A DNA stretch of 41,848 nt from Actinomycetota bacterium (GCA_003598015.1 QZKE01000049.1:1-41848), one strand, 5' to 3'. Positions 23,692-32,687 are shown, counted from the first letter of the stretch. The notes: a model not told the origin generated them from the letters alone. Program-made: numbers and translations.

Positions 23692-24474
23692 ATGCACGAG
23701 AACGGCTATAAGTTCGAGCTCGAGGAAATGGATCTATACTACGGCGACTTCAAGGTCCTGGAGGACGTGAACCTCGAGATCAAGAAATGTTGCATCACGT
23801 CCATCATCGGGCCTTCCGGATGCGGTAAATCGTCGGCCTTGCGCTGCCTCAACCGCATGAACGACCTCGTGGACGGGGCTCGCATCGAGGGGAGCGTCGT
23901 CCTGGACGGAGAGGACATCTACGACAGGAATTACAGCGTGGTGGGGCTGCGCAAACGCGTGGGCATGGTCTTCCAGAAGCCCAACCCATTTCCAAAGACC
24001 ATCTACGACAACGTGGCCTTCGGGCCGCGACTGTACGGTATCAGGGACCGCGAGACCCTGGACGGTATCGTGGAGGAGAGCTTGAAGAGCGCGGCGCTGT
24101 TCGAAGAGGTGAAGGACAAGCTGCGCACCTCCGCCCTGGCACTGTCCGGCGGCCAGCAGCAGCGCCTGTGCATAGCCCGGGTCCTGGCGGTGCAGCCGGA
24201 GGTCATCCTGCTGGACGAGCCCTGCTCGGCTCTCGACCCCATTGCAACACAGCGGATAGAAGACCTGCTATCGGACCTCAAGACCAGGTACACCATAGTT
24301 ATCGTCACCCATAACATGCAGCAGGCTGCTCGCTTGAGCGACTATACCGCCTTTTTCATGATCGAGGAGCAGGGGGACCCCGGGAAGATCGTGGAATACG
24401 GCGACACCAACACCATCTTCACCAAACCCACAGACGAGAGGACGGAGCGTTATATCACCGGCAGATTCGGGTAA
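23692..24474 (+). CDS. pstB: Phosphate ABC transporter ATPase PstB (system 1)
   Basis: A 260-residue ABC ATPase powering phosphate uptake. Walker A is GPSGCGKS (40-47), followed by the PstB-typical [10 protein letters not shown] and a Q-loop in [10 protein letters not shown]. The signature is [13 protein letters not shown], Walker B is [13 protein letters not shown], and the switch His is in VTHNM. It starts one base after the pstA stop. The gene is full length and intact. Confidence 0.97.
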   Translation: MHENGYKFELEEMDLYYGDFKVLEDVNLEIKKCCITSIIGPSGCGKSSALRCLNRMNDLVDGARIEGSVVLDGEDIYDRNYSVVGLRKRVGMVFQKPNPFPKTIYDNVAFGPRLYGIRDRETLDGIVEESLKSAALFEEVKDKLRTSALALSGGQQQRLCIARVLAVQPEVILLDEPCSALDPIATQRIEDLLSDLKTRYTIVIVTHNMQQAARLSDYTAFFMIEEQGDPGKIVEYGDTNTIFTKPTDERTERYITGRFG

Positions 24475-24492
24475 GGGAAAGCGCGTGATGAC

Positions 24493-25137
24493 ATGGTATT
24501 AGAGATCAGAAGGGATTTTCACGAGCAGCTCAACGAGCTCTACACCGGGCTCCTCCGCATGGGGAGCGATCTCCTGGAGACCATCGAGAGGACCAGGCTA
24601 TGTTTCCTCGAGCTCGACCATATCGCTGCCGATGCGATCATAGCCGGCGACGCGGTCTTCGACGACTATCGCGACCTCCTGGAGGAAGCAGGCCTCGAGC
24701 TCATCGCCCGCCAGGCGCCGGTGGCGGTCGACCTGCGCATGATCATTGTCATCATGCGCGCAGCCCAGCATTTCGAGCGCATGGCCGACCTGTGCGAGGA
24801 CATCGCCACCGCGGTGAAGCATATCCCCTCCGAATACCTCAGCACCTGGATACGCGAGGGTATAGACGAGATGGCCCGGCGCGCCATACGCCTGGTCGAG
24901 CGCTCCATCGCATGCTTCAAGGAGCGCAACGTGGAGATGGCCATGGAACTGGACGCCCTGGATGACGCTGTGGATAAGCTGAACCGCATGTTCTTCAAGG
25001 AGTTCGACCGCGGCCGGGAAGAGGACCTGGAGGTGGCGATCCGCGTGGTGATGATCGCCCGCTTCTTCGAGCGCATCGCCGACAACGCCGTGGACATCGG
25101 CGAGCACGTGCGCTTCATGGTCGAGGGCACCATTTAG
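24493..25137 (+). CDS. phoU: PhoU phosphate regulator (system 1)
   Basis: A 214-residue all-helical protein with two PhoU repeats, each carrying the metal-binding ExxxD-type helices (RMADLCEDIATAV in repeat 1, RIADNAVDIGEHVRFMVEG in repeat 2). PhoU links Pst transport to PhoR and restrains uptake when phosphate is ample. It lies 18 bases after pstB. It is very similar to the second PhoU (28678), sharing long identical stretches such as LIARQAPVAVDLRMIIVIMR. It ends operon 1. Confidence 0.95.
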   Translation: MVLEIRRDFHEQLNELYTGLLRMGSDLLETIERTRLCFLELDHIAADAIIAGDAVFDDYRDLLEEAGLELIARQAPVAVDLRMIIVIMRAAQHFERMADLCEDIATAVKHIPSEYLSTWIREGIDEMARRAIRLVERSIACFKERNVEMAMELDALDDAVDKLNRMFFKEFDRGREEDLEVAIRVVMIARFFERIADNAVDIGEHVRFMVEGTI

Positions 25138-25178
25138 AGTAAAACCCGCCGCAGCAAGACCTGACTCCCCACCATGCC

Positions 25179-25218
25179 GTTTACCTCTTGTTTACCTTTT
25201 CTTAAACAACATGTAACC
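25179..25218 (+). promoter_or_regulatory. Predicted PHO box array 3 (pstS2)
   Basis: Four heptamers start exactly 11 bases apart: GTTTACC (25179), GTTTACC (25190), CTTAAAC (25201) and TGTAACC (25212). An AT-rich GATTTAATAAT follows at 25226-25236 and could be the -10. It is the cleanest of the three arrays, and it shows that operon 2 has its own phosphate control. Confidence 0.75.
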
Positions 25219-25319
25219 TCGGGATGATTTAATAATGACGACCTCTCATGTTCCACGAGTGGTCGCGCCGAGCCGATGTCAATACGGGAAGCGGAGGAAA
25301 CCGGAAGGTGCCTGAGCGC

Positions 25320-26162
25320 ATGCGTAAACATGCGGTCCTTTTGCCGCTCGAGCTCATATGTATGGCTGTGCTTCTCCTGCCCTTCTCCCTCGGCGGTACC
25401 GCGTGCAGTGTGTGGGGGACCAACGTGGTCAGGATATCCGGCTCCACAACCCTCCTGCCCCTGGTCCAGGAGGGGGCCGACCGCTTTATGGATATGTACA
25501 GCGATAAGACCGTGCTGGTGCAGGGTGGCGGTTCGAGCGTGGGCATCGCCCAGGTCAAGGAGGGCATCGTGGATATCGCCAACTCCTCGCGGGAGCTGAA
25601 GCCCGAGGAGGACGACGGTAAGCTGGTGGATCATCCCATCGCCCTCGACGTCATCGTCATCGTCGTGCATCCCGGCGTCAGCGTGAACGATCTCGACGTG
25701 GAGCAGGTCAAGGATATCTTCACCGGCAGGGTCACCAACTGGTCCGAGGTAGGGGGGGCGGACGCGCCCATACTCGTGGTGGTCAGGGACAGGGCTTCAG
25801 GCACGCGGGAGATGTTCGACAAGGAAGCGCTGGAAGACGAGGACGTGGTCGGCTCGGCCATCGAGAGCAACAGCAACGGCATCGTACGCGAGACCGTGGC
25901 TGCCACGCCCAATTCAATCGGTTACATCTCCATAGGCTACGTGAGCGAGTCCATAAAGCCGTTGAGCTACGACGGCGTGATCGCGACGAGTGATAACGCC
26001 TTGAACGGCACCTACACCCTCTCGCGCTATCTGCATATGTTCTCTTACGGTGAGCCCACGGGATCGGCCCGGGAGTTCATCGATTACATGCTCTCGGAGG
26101 AGTTTCAACTGGGAGTGGTGGCGCAAGAATACATACCGGTCATCGGGATAGAGGACGAGTGA
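25320..26162 (+). CDS. pstS: Second phosphate-binding lipoprotein PstS
   Basis: A protein of about 280 residues, paralogous to the first PstS. From ATG 25320 it has a basic start (MRKHAV), a hydrophobic stretch and a lipobox-like GGTAC with Cys29. GTG 25308 is an alternative start with GGAGG upstream. Phosphate-binding segments are GSTTLLPLVQEGADRF, GGGSSVGIAQV and ASGTREMFD. The lipobox is less canonical than in PstS1 (Gly at -3). It heads operon 2 and may differ from PstS1 in affinity. Confidence 0.94.
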   Translation: MRKHAVLLPLELICMAVLLLPFSLGGTACSVWGTNVVRISGSTTLLPLVQEGADRFMDMYSDKTVLVQGGGSSVGIAQVKEGIVDIANSSRELKPEEDDGKLVDHPIALDVIVIVVHPGVSVNDLDVEQVKDIFTGRVTNWSEVGGADAPILVVVRDRASGTREMFDKEALEDEDVVGSAIESNSNGIVRETVAATPNSIGYISIGYVSESIKPLSYDGVIATSDNALNGTYTLSRYLHMFSYGEPTGSAREFIDYMLSEEFQLGVVAQEYIPVIGIEDE

Positions 26163-26171
26163 GGAAGAGGT

Positions 26172-27014
26172 ATGGCGCGAGAGAAATATATCAAGATGCT
26201 CCTTATGGCCTGCGCTTCCCTGTCCTTCCTGGCCATCCTGCTCATCTTCCTCTTCATCTTCCAGGAGAGCCTACCAGCCATCACCCGCATCGGCATCCCC
26301 AACCTCTTCTCCGCGGCGTGGAACCCGGACAAGGGGCAATACGGCATGCTGGCCTTCCTCATCGGGACGCTGCTGAGCACCCTGGGCGGATTGCTCATCG
26401 GAGCGCCCCTGGGTATCGGAACCGCGGTCTTCCTGGACCAGGTGGCGCCCTCCAGGATGGCGAACGTGATCCGCAGGGGGGTGGAACTGCTGGCGGGCAT
26501 CCCCTCCGTGGTCATCGGCTGGTTCGGGCTGATCATCCTGGTGCCTTTCATAGCCAGGATCACGGGCTCCGCCGGATACGGGATCGCGGCCGCTTCCGTC
26601 GTCCTGGCCGTCATGGTCCTGCCGACCATCACCGCCCTGGGCGCGGAGACTCTGAGATCCCTTCCCCCCGAGTTGAAAGAGGCCAGCGTGGCCATGGGCG
26701 CTACGCGCTGGCAGACCATACGCAAGGTGCTCCTTCCCGCCGGCAAGGAGGGGATACTGGTGGCGGTGGTCCTGGGCATGGGAAGGGCGATCGGCGAGAC
26801 CATGGCCGTGCAGATGGTGGTGGGCAATTCCAGCCAGCTCACCCTCAATCCCTTCCAGCCCACGGGGACCCTGACCTCGAACCTGGTCACCAACATGGGC
26901 GAGGCGGTGGGCAATTTCCGTGCCGCCCTCTTCGCCCAGGCCCTGGTGCTGCTCATCCTGTCCATGATCCTCATCGTCTCCATCCGGTTCATCACGCGCA
27001 AGAAGGAGGCCTGA
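26172..27014 (+). CDS. pstC: Phosphate ABC transporter permease PstC (system 2)
   Basis: A 280-residue six-helix permease. Its EAA loop, SLPPELKEASVAMGATRWQT, is followed by GETMAVQMVVG. It aligns throughout with PstC of system 1 (FSAAWNPDKGQYGMLAFL against FSATWNPGNGQYGMLVFL) but is clearly diverged. The start ATG 26172 follows GAGGAAGAGG, nine bases after pstS2. Confidence 0.95.
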   Translation: MAREKYIKMLLMACASLSFLAILLIFLFIFQESLPAITRIGIPNLFSAAWNPDKGQYGMLAFLIGTLLSTLGGLLIGAPLGIGTAVFLDQVAPSRMANVIRRGVELLAGIPSVVIGWFGLIILVPFIARITGSAGYGIAAASVVLAVMVLPTITALGAETLRSLPPELKEASVAMGATRWQTIRKVLLPAGKEGILVAVVLGMGRAIGETMAVQMVVGNSSQLTLNPFQPTGTLTSNLVTNMGEAVGNFRAALFAQALVLLILSMILIVSIRFITRKKEA

Positions 27015-27015
27015 G

Positions 27016-27870
27016 ATGGATGCCAGGAAAGCCGACCGCATCGCCACCGCGGTTTTCTGGGCCATAGGCATTATAGCCCTGGGCATACTGGCATTCATCG
27101 TCATCGAGATCTTCGCCCGCGGCCTGATCACCGCTGTCAAGCCGTCGTTTTTCGCCGGCAAACCGCAGGCGTTGAAGGAAGGCGGGGGTGTCGGGCCCAT
27201 GGTCGTTTCCACCATCTACCTGGTGGTCCTGACCATGCTCATCTCTTTTCCCATCTCCGTGGGGGCGGCCATCTACCTCGCCGAGTTCGCCCGCGAAGGC
27301 AGGTTCACACGCTTCATCCGTTTCTGTCTGGACAGCCTGGGCACCGTTCCCTCCATCGTCTTCGCCATCTTCGGCATGACCCTGTTCCTCTTCTATCTCA
27401 ACTGGAGGACCTGCCTGCTGGCGGGCGCCATCACCATGGCCCTGCTCAACCTGCCCGTGTTCCTGCGCAGCGCGGAGGAAGCCTTGAGGCAGGTGCCGTT
27501 GACCTACCGCGAAGCCTCCATGAGCCTGGGGGCGGACCGCTGGACCACGGTGAAGAAGATCGTATTGCCTACGGCCATGCCCGGGATCATCACCGGGACC
27601 ATCCTTCCCCTGGGGCGCATCATGGGGGAGTCTGCCGTGGTCATATTCACCGTCGGTGTGTTCGTCCGCGCCATTCCCCTGAGCCCTTTCGACCCTGCGG
27701 CGCCCCTGGCGGGATATATATGGTACGTGCAGAGCGAGGCGGTGGTGCCCGACTACCGCACCATCGTGAACGGCGGCGCCGCGATACTGCTCATATTGCT
27801 CTTCCTGATCAATTTCGGTACGCGCAGGCTTTCTGCATATTATAGTAAGAAGAAATCGCTTGGAGGTTAG
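27016..27870 (+). CDS. pstA: Phosphate ABC transporter permease PstA (system 2)
   Basis: A 284-residue permease with an EAA loop in [19 protein letters not shown] and the PstA-typical [19 protein letters not shown] segment. It lacks the long N-terminal extension of the first PstA. ATG 27016 is one base after the pstC2 stop (TGAG ATG), indicating coupling. Confidence 0.95.
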   Translation: MDARKADRIATAVFWAIGIIALGILAFIVIEIFARGLITAVKPSFFAGKPQALKEGGGVGPMVVSTIYLVVLTMLISFPISVGAAIYLAEFAREGRFTRFIRFCLDSLGTVPSIVFAIFGMTLFLFYLNWRTCLLAGAITMALLNLPVFLRSAEEALRQVPLTYREASMSLGADRWTTVKKIVLPTAMPGIITGTILPLGRIMGESAVVIFTVGVFVRAIPLSPFDPAAPLAGYIWYVQSEAVVPDYRTIVNGGAAILLILLFLINFGTRRLSAYYSKKKSLGG

Positions 27871-27871
27871 G

Positions 27872-28660
27872 TTGGATAACGACGACAATGAACACAAGCT
27901 GCGGGTGAAGAACCTGAACATGTATTACGGCGATTTCAAGGCCCTGGACGACATATCCCTGGACTTCGCTTCACGCCATATCACCGCGCTCATCGGCCCT
28001 TCCGGCTGTGGCAAGAGCACCCTCGTGCGCTGCCTGAACCGCATGAACGACCTCATCGACGGCAGCCGGGTAGAGGGTGGGATCACCCTGGACGGGGAGA
28101 ACATCCTGGGAGCGGGGTACGATGTCATCTCCCTGCGCAGGCGGGTGGGCATGGTATTCCAGAGGCCCAACCCCTTCCCCAAGAGCATCTACGAGAACGT
28201 GGTCTATGGCCCGCGTCTGGTGGGTATAAAAGACAAGGAGAGACTGGACTCTATCGTCGAAGACAGCCTGAAGAAAGCGGCCTTATGGGACGAGGTGAAG
28301 AAGATCCTGAACAGGTCGGGGCAGAGCCTCTCCGGCGGGCAGCAGCAGCGCCTGTGTATCGCCCGGGTGATGGCGGTGCAGCCCGAGGTCATCCTCTTCG
28401 ATGAGCCCTGCTCGGCCATCGATCCCATCTCCACCCAGAAGATCGAGGATCTCATGGCGGAGTTGAAGAAGAACTACACCATGGTCATCGTCACCCATAA
28501 CATGCAGCAGGCTGCAAGGGTCAGCGACTACACCGCCTTCATGCTGGTGGAGGAGCAGGGAGACCCCGGGAAGATCGTGGAGTTCGGCGACACCAACACC
28601 ATGTTCACCAACCCCTCCGACCAGAGGACGGAGAACTATATAACCGGACGTTTCGGATAG
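27872..28660 (+). CDS. pstB: Phosphate ABC transporter ATPase PstB (system 2)
   Basis: A 262-residue ABC ATPase. Walker A is GPSGCGKS (42-49), the signature is [13 protein letters not shown], Walker B is [13 protein letters not shown], and the switch is VTHNM. I choose TTG 27872, five bases after GGAGG (27862-27866), over TTG 27860, which would place the ribosome site inside the gene. It is highly similar to PstB1 with scattered substitutions across its length. Confidence 0.95.
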   Translation: MDNDDNEHKLRVKNLNMYYGDFKALDDISLDFASRHITALIGPSGCGKSTLVRCLNRMNDLIDGSRVEGGITLDGENILGAGYDVISLRRRVGMVFQRPNPFPKSIYENVVYGPRLVGIKDKERLDSIVEDSLKKAALWDEVKKILNRSGQSLSGGQQQRLCIARVMAVQPEVILFDEPCSAIDPISTQKIEDLMAELKKNYTMVIVTHNMQQAARVSDYTAFMLVEEQGDPGKIVEFGDTNTMFTNPSDQRTENYITGRFG

Positions 28661-28677
28661 GACTGTGGGGTGATGGC

Positions 28678-29325
28678 TTGGAGGTAAGAAAGAGTTTCCA
28701 CGAACAGCTGGACGAACTCTACGCGGAGACGCTGCGCATGGGCAGCGATCTGCTGCAGACCATCGAGATGACGCGGCTGTGTTTCCTGAACATAGACCGG
28801 GAGCTGGCTGAGGAGATCATCGCCGGCGACGACGTGTTCGACGCATATATCGATCGCCTGGAGGAAGGCGGCCTCGAGCTCATCGCGCGCCAGGCGCCGG
28901 TGGCCGTCGACCTGCGCATGATCATCGTCATCATGCGCATGGCCCAACACTTCGAGCGTATGGCCGACCTGTGCGAGGATATCGCCACCGCGGTGAAGTA
29001 CATCCCCGCGGATTACCTCAGCGCCTGGATACGCGAGGCCATCGACGAGATGGCCCGCCGCGCCACCCGGTTGGTGGAGCGATCCATCGAGTGCTTCAAG
29101 GAGCGCAATGTGGAGATGGCCTTGGAGCTGGACGCCATGGACGACGCGGTGGACAAGCTCAACCGCAGGTTCTTCAAGGAGTTCGACCGCGGCCGCGAGG
29201 AGGACCTGGAGGTGGCGGTGAGGGTGGTGATGGTGGCCCGGTTCTTCGAGCGCATCGCCGACCACGCCGTGGACATCGGGGAGCATGTACGCTTCATGGT
29301 GGAGGGCACCATCAGCCCAACCTAG
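28678..29325 (+). CDS. phoU: PhoU phosphate regulator (system 2)
   Basis: A 215-residue two-repeat PhoU, nearly collinear with the first. The frame's only reasonable start is TTG 28678, where LEVRKSFHEQLDELY aligns with residues 3-17 of PhoU1. Metal-site helices RMADLCEDIATAV and RIADHAVDIGEHVRFMVEG are intact. Its TAG stop coincides with the first bases of hairpin element D. Having two PhoU proteins raises the possibility that each pairs with its own transporter or that they form heteromers. Confidence 0.95.
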   Translation: MEVRKSFHEQLDELYAETLRMGSDLLQTIEMTRLCFLNIDRELAEEIIAGDDVFDAYIDRLEEGGLELIARQAPVAVDLRMIIVIMRMAQHFERMADLCEDIATAVKYIPADYLSAWIREAIDEMARRATRLVERSIECFKERNVEMALELDAMDDAVDKLNRRFFKEFDRGREEDLEVAVRVVMVARFFERIADHAVDIGEHVRFMVEGTISPT

Positions 29326-29382
29326 GGGTCAGGTCTTTCATTTTGCATACCTTGGTATGCAAAATGAAAGACCTGACCCCTA
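29323..29382. repeat. Element D: perfect 29-bp hairpin at a convergent junction
   Basis: Arms 29323-29351 and 29354-29382 are perfect inverted repeats with only a 2-base loop. Each begins TAGGGGTCAGGTCTTTC when read inward and ends in GCATACC. This is the compact form of element A (identical arm sequence). The first three bases are the phoU2 stop, and the right end is five bases from the stop of the nucleoside hydrolase. It would fold very stably in either RNA and could terminate both genes. Confidence 0.88.
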
Positions 29383-29387
29383 AAGCC

Positions 29388-30272
29388 CTACAAACGCAAC
29401 AACCTTGCAAGAAAAAGGTCCATGAAACGTTCGCCATCCAGTTCGAGCGGCATGTTCACCGGCCTCTTCCCGTTCGTGCCCTGGAAGCCGCCCGCGCGTT
29501 TCACGTCTCTCAACCGCCCTCTCCTCAAGCCCTCCTCGACCACCTGGAAGGTATGCGGGCTGTCCTCGAATAGGGTGGGATCGACGAGGTACGAGGCGGC
29601 GACGACATCCCAGGGAAAGAATCCCTTCTTGCGCCAGAAGACCACGCGGTTCAGTTTGAGCCACGGCGCGACAAAATCCGCGCACAGCCGCGAGACCTCG
29701 CTGCCCGCGGCTCTCAGCCTGTCCAGGTGTTCCCGGGCGAACACGGCCTGGGCGCATACGTCCATGGTGATGAGGGTCTTGGCTATGGGCTGCGACAGGA
29801 CCGTCGCGGCGGCCCGGGCGTCCTGATGGAGATTGAACTCGCCCAGGTATTTAAAGATCCAGAAATCGAGCGTGCCGCCCATTACCACCAGCTCGCGCAG
29901 CCCGGATGCGAACCCCTCGTCAAGCATGCAGGCGCTGGCCACGTTAGTGAGCGGCGCCAGCGCCAGCAGCGATATCTCGCCCGGGTTCTCCTTGACGCTG
30001 CGTACGAGGAAGTCCACGGCCTCGTTTCCCCCGCCCAGGTCGGCGGAGGACGCGGCGCCCTGCATCACCGGCACGTCCGCACCGGCGGCGCGCAGGATAT
30101 CCCGGGCCGCCCCGTATCCCACCGGCGCCTTGACGTTGCCGAAGTTGACCGTGATCCCCTCCACCTCCACCTCCGGGGAGGCGATACAGAAGAGGATGGC
30201 CAGGGCATCGTCGATGTCTCTACCCCGCACGTGAATGTTGGGATCGGTATCTATGATAAGCCTCTTCTTCAT
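29388..30272 (-). CDS. Inosine-uridine preferring nucleoside hydrolase family
   Basis: A 294-residue Ca-dependent N-ribohydrolase that splits nucleosides into base and ribose. The N-terminal calcium motif is present but expanded. Instead of contiguous DTDPGxDDA it reads DTDP (8-11), a seven-residue insert NIHVRGR, then DIDDA (19-23). Other family blocks are LLALAPLTNVA and EFNLHQDARAA. I choose ATG 30272 with GAGAGGAG upstream; the open frame extends 57 codons further but overlaps the kinase. The start shares one base with the kinase stop (TGATG), so the pair is an operon and ribose released here may be the kinase substrate. Confidence 0.9.
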   Translation of the reverse strand: MKKRLIIDTDPNIHVRGRDIDDALAILFCIASPEVEVEGITVNFGNVKAPVGYGAARDILRAAGADVPVMQGAASSADLGGGNEAVDFLVRSVKENPGEISLLALAPLTNVASACMLDEGFASGLRELVVMGGTLDFWIFKYLGEFNLHQDARAAATVLSQPIAKTLITMDVCAQAVFAREHLDRLRAAGSEVSRLCADFVAPWLKLNRVVFWRKKGFFPWDVVAASYLVDPTLFEDSPHTFQVVEEGLRRGRLRDVKRAGGFQGTNGKRPVNMPLELDGERFMDLFLARLLRL

Positions 30273-31255
30273 CACCGCTCCTCTCGCTCCATGGCAGCCC
30301 GTAGTTCTTCCCACGTAACCGGCTGCACGCCCGGGCGGTGGTACTGCATGGTGCCGGCGGCGACGGCGGTTTCGCTCGCCTCCAGTACGCTCCTTCCTCT
30401 CAGTACCTCCGCACACAGTACGGCCGTTACCTGGTCCCCGCATCCCGTGGCGTCGGCGGTTCCGGGTCCACCGCCATGTATGACCGCCACGTGCCTCTCC
30501 TGGTCACGGCTGAAAACGTAGGCTCCCCGCTCCCCATGGGTCAGGACCACGTTGGATACGCCTCGAGAGAGGAGGACCCGGGCCGCTTCGCGTGCCGATT
30601 CCATGCCTCCCACCCATATACCCGATAATATCCTGGCCTCGTGTTCGTTGGGAGCCAGCGCGTATATCCCCAGGCCGAGCAGTTCACCATAGTCCACCGA
30701 CGCGTCGATGCCGCCGGGATCGAGGACGACCTTCATCCCGGCGGAAGCCGCCTTGCGCACGGCATGGACGGCCGTCTCCAGGGGCAGTTCGAGCGTGAGC
30801 GCGAGCAAGCGCGTACCCCCGCCTTTTTCGAATAACGGATAGGCATCCTCTATATCGCGGGGAAGGAAAGCGTCGTTCATGCCGGGGAGGCAGTATATCT
30901 GGTTCTCGCCTTGCCGATCGACGGGGATGAGGGCGATGCCCGGATACATCCCGGCGGCGTCGAAGTCCTCGATCTTCACGAAGTCGGTATTGACCCCGGC
31001 ATCCGCGAGCGCGTCCACCGGGATTCTCCACAGGCCGAACGGGTCACGGCATGTTTTTCCCACCATGTACACCTTGCCCGGCGGGAGCAGCGCCGCCGCC
31101 ATGCGTGCCAGGTTGCATGATTTACCCCCCGGCCCTATGAGCAGGCGTCCGCTGCGCGTCAGTTCGCCGGGAGCGAGGAGCCGGTCGACTCCCAGTGCTG
31201 AGATATCGGTGTTCAACCCGCCGATGACGACAAGACCGCTATCCGGGCCGCTCAT
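30272..31255 (-). CDS. PfkB-family carbohydrate/nucleoside kinase
   Basis: A 327-residue ribokinase-like sugar kinase. The N-terminal GGLNTDI, the GPGGKSCNLARMA block (usual GGxxxNxA) and the C-terminal anion-hole motif DATGCGD (268-274, catalytic Asp274) are visible. The usual DTxGAGD is altered to DATGCGD. ATG 31255 follows GAGAGGGGG. It is the first gene of a two-gene minus-strand operon with the nucleoside hydrolase, suggesting ribose or nucleoside salvage. The true substrate could be ribose, a nucleoside or another furanose. Confidence 0.9.
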   Translation of the reverse strand: MSGPDSGLVVIGGLNTDISALGVDRLLAPGELTRSGRLLIGPGGKSCNLARMAAALLPPGKVYMVGKTCRDPFGLWRIPVDALADAGVNTDFVKIEDFDAAGMYPGIALIPVDRQGENQIYCLPGMNDAFLPRDIEDAYPLFEKGGGTRLLALTLELPLETAVHAVRKAASAGMKVVLDPGGIDASVDYGELLGLGIYALAPNEHEARILSGIWVGGMESAREAARVLLSRGVSNVVLTHGERGAYVFSRDQERHVAVIHGGGPGTADATGCGDQVTAVLCAEVLRGRSVLEASETAVAAGTMQYHRPGVQPVTWEELRAAMEREER

Positions 31256-31607
31256 TTCGCCCCCTCTCCGGCGATGGATGCCGGCAGCACGCAGGTTGTC
31301 GCCGGCCTCGACTCCTCCGCCCCGCCTCTGTCACATTCGCGACCGCCCGGCCGTGCAGACGGCGGCTTGCCCGGCGGGTATACGGTGATGTAACATGTTC
31401 CCTTGTCCAGAATACTACACGCACGCCTAACGTTCATGCCAGGTGCGGTAAAGCGGATGCGCCGTTCTGGCAGCCGATGCCATTGGGCATACGTCCACAT
31501 GACACTTCAAGGCGAGCGAGAGAAGGGCTACCATTAAAGAGGGTCGCGGCGATCGATGCGCTTGGACTCGCATCCCGTGGTTGCTGAGAACAACGAGGAG
31601 AAGTGCG
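31256..31607. other. 352-bp divergent intergenic region
   Basis: It lies between the kinase (minus) and the first CxxC paralogue (plus). A palindromic GGAACATGTTAC-like segment (about 31392-31403 on the minus strand) lies where a kinase promoter could be, but I see no clear -35/-10 pair. No gene or dispersed repeat was recognised. Confidence 0.5.
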
Positions 31608-32687
31608 GTGGCCGATATCGATGTATGCAGCGAGTGCGGCATACCCTTGTACATCACCAACATGCATGAATGGCTGGATAACGGCGTGATCCAGGCCAGG
31701 AGGGAAGCGACGCAACGCCTCGTCCTGTTCGAATGCGGCAATATCGACCCCCTCTTCGATGGGATCGCGGAGATCGTCGGGGTCCCCATAGAGCGGTTGA
31801 TCATCGACGCGTCGCGCCGCTCGACCCGCAGCTACATGGATCGGGTCGTCCCCGACGATGTAAAGGCGATGATCCGTTCGGGGGACGTCGACCTGAAGCT
31901 GGTCTTCGATTCCACCTTCCTCATCTGGCGGTCCATGGGCTACGGAAAGCTGTCGCTCGATGAAGTCCGCTACGAGGGCGATAAAGACGACTTCATAACC
32001 GTTCTCGCGGAGAGGCCTTACTCGGTCTCCCTTGCGGTGGGCAACTTCGCCGGCTCCATAGAGGCCATGGTGGGGAGGGAACCCGGTATAAAATACGAGG
32101 AGACCTCACCGGGCGTATACAGGATAACCATCTTCGAGGCCGAGAACCCACCCGATCTCAAGGAGAGGCTGCGTTGGAAGGGCTATGACCGGGAATACAA
32201 GAAGGGCGATATAGAGTTCGAGAGGTGCCCCGGCTGCGGGGCGCCCGCCGCTCTGCACGAGTTCAACTGGGACCAGGTGAACGGCTCCATCAGGAGCACG
32301 GTGAGCGGCCGCAGGATGGTATTGACGGGCCCGTCCATGATCGACCCCATCTTCGATGAGCTGGAGGCGGAACTGGGGGATACCATCCCACGTACGGTGG
32401 TGGAAGCCCAGAAGCGCTTTATCCGCTCGGGTTTCTTCGCCGTCGAGGAGGTCATCAGCGAGGAACACATGCGCATGCAGATGGCTCTCCGGGGTATGGG
32501 GAACCTGAGGGAGCTGAAAATGGGCAGGAAGGGCGTGCGGTTGCGTATGGAAAATGTCGCCCTGCCCCTGCTGGGAGTAGGCCTGACCCAGGGGCTCTAC
32601 GAGAAGGCCTTCGGTATGGAGAGCGAGGTGGAGTGGGAGCTCACGGGCGACGGTGACCTCAGCGTCGAGGTTACGCCATCGGCTTGA
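31608..32687 (+). CDS. Internally duplicated CxxC / V4R-like protein, paralogue 1
   Basis: A 359-residue soluble protein I cannot assign to a named family. It consists of two similar halves of roughly 180-200 residues. Each opens with a zinc-ribbon-like CxxCG (Cys7/10 and Cys207/210), then W-x-x-G-x-I, a conserved R-x-V strand, an LDP or IDP turn, and a helix ending in VIEAQKRFIRSGFF or IIDASRRSTRSYM. Each half then closes with a segment of the form GNFAG-x-IEA or GLTQGLYEKAFG, resembling the V4R ligand-binding fold (inference). I choose GTG 31608, seven bases after CGAGGAG, over TTG 31581. The next plus-strand gene is a full paralogue. Two CxxC pairs could together bind one metal. Confidence 0.8.
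   Translation: MADIDVCSECGIPLYITNMHEWLDNGVIQARREATQRLVLFECGNIDPLFDGIAEIVGVPIERLIIDASRRSTRSYMDRVVPDDVKAMIRSGDVDLKLVFDSTFLIWRSMGYGKLSLDEVRYEGDKDDFITVLAERPYSVSLAVGNFAGSIEAMVGREPGIKYEETSPGVYRITIFEAENPPDLKERLRWKGYDREYKKGDIEFERCPGCGAPAALHEFNWDQVNGSIRSTVSGRRMVLTGPSMIDPIFDELEAELGDTIPRTVVEAQKRFIRSGFFAVEEVISEEHMRMQMALRGMGNLRELKMGRKGVRLRMENVALPLLGVGLTQGLYEKAFGMESEVEWELTGDGDLSVEVTPSA

Noticed and set aside
20936..29325. The doubled pst block as an assembly artefact
   Set aside because: The two sets differ throughout in nucleotide and protein sequence, start codons, gene lengths and spacers, so it is a real ancient duplication.
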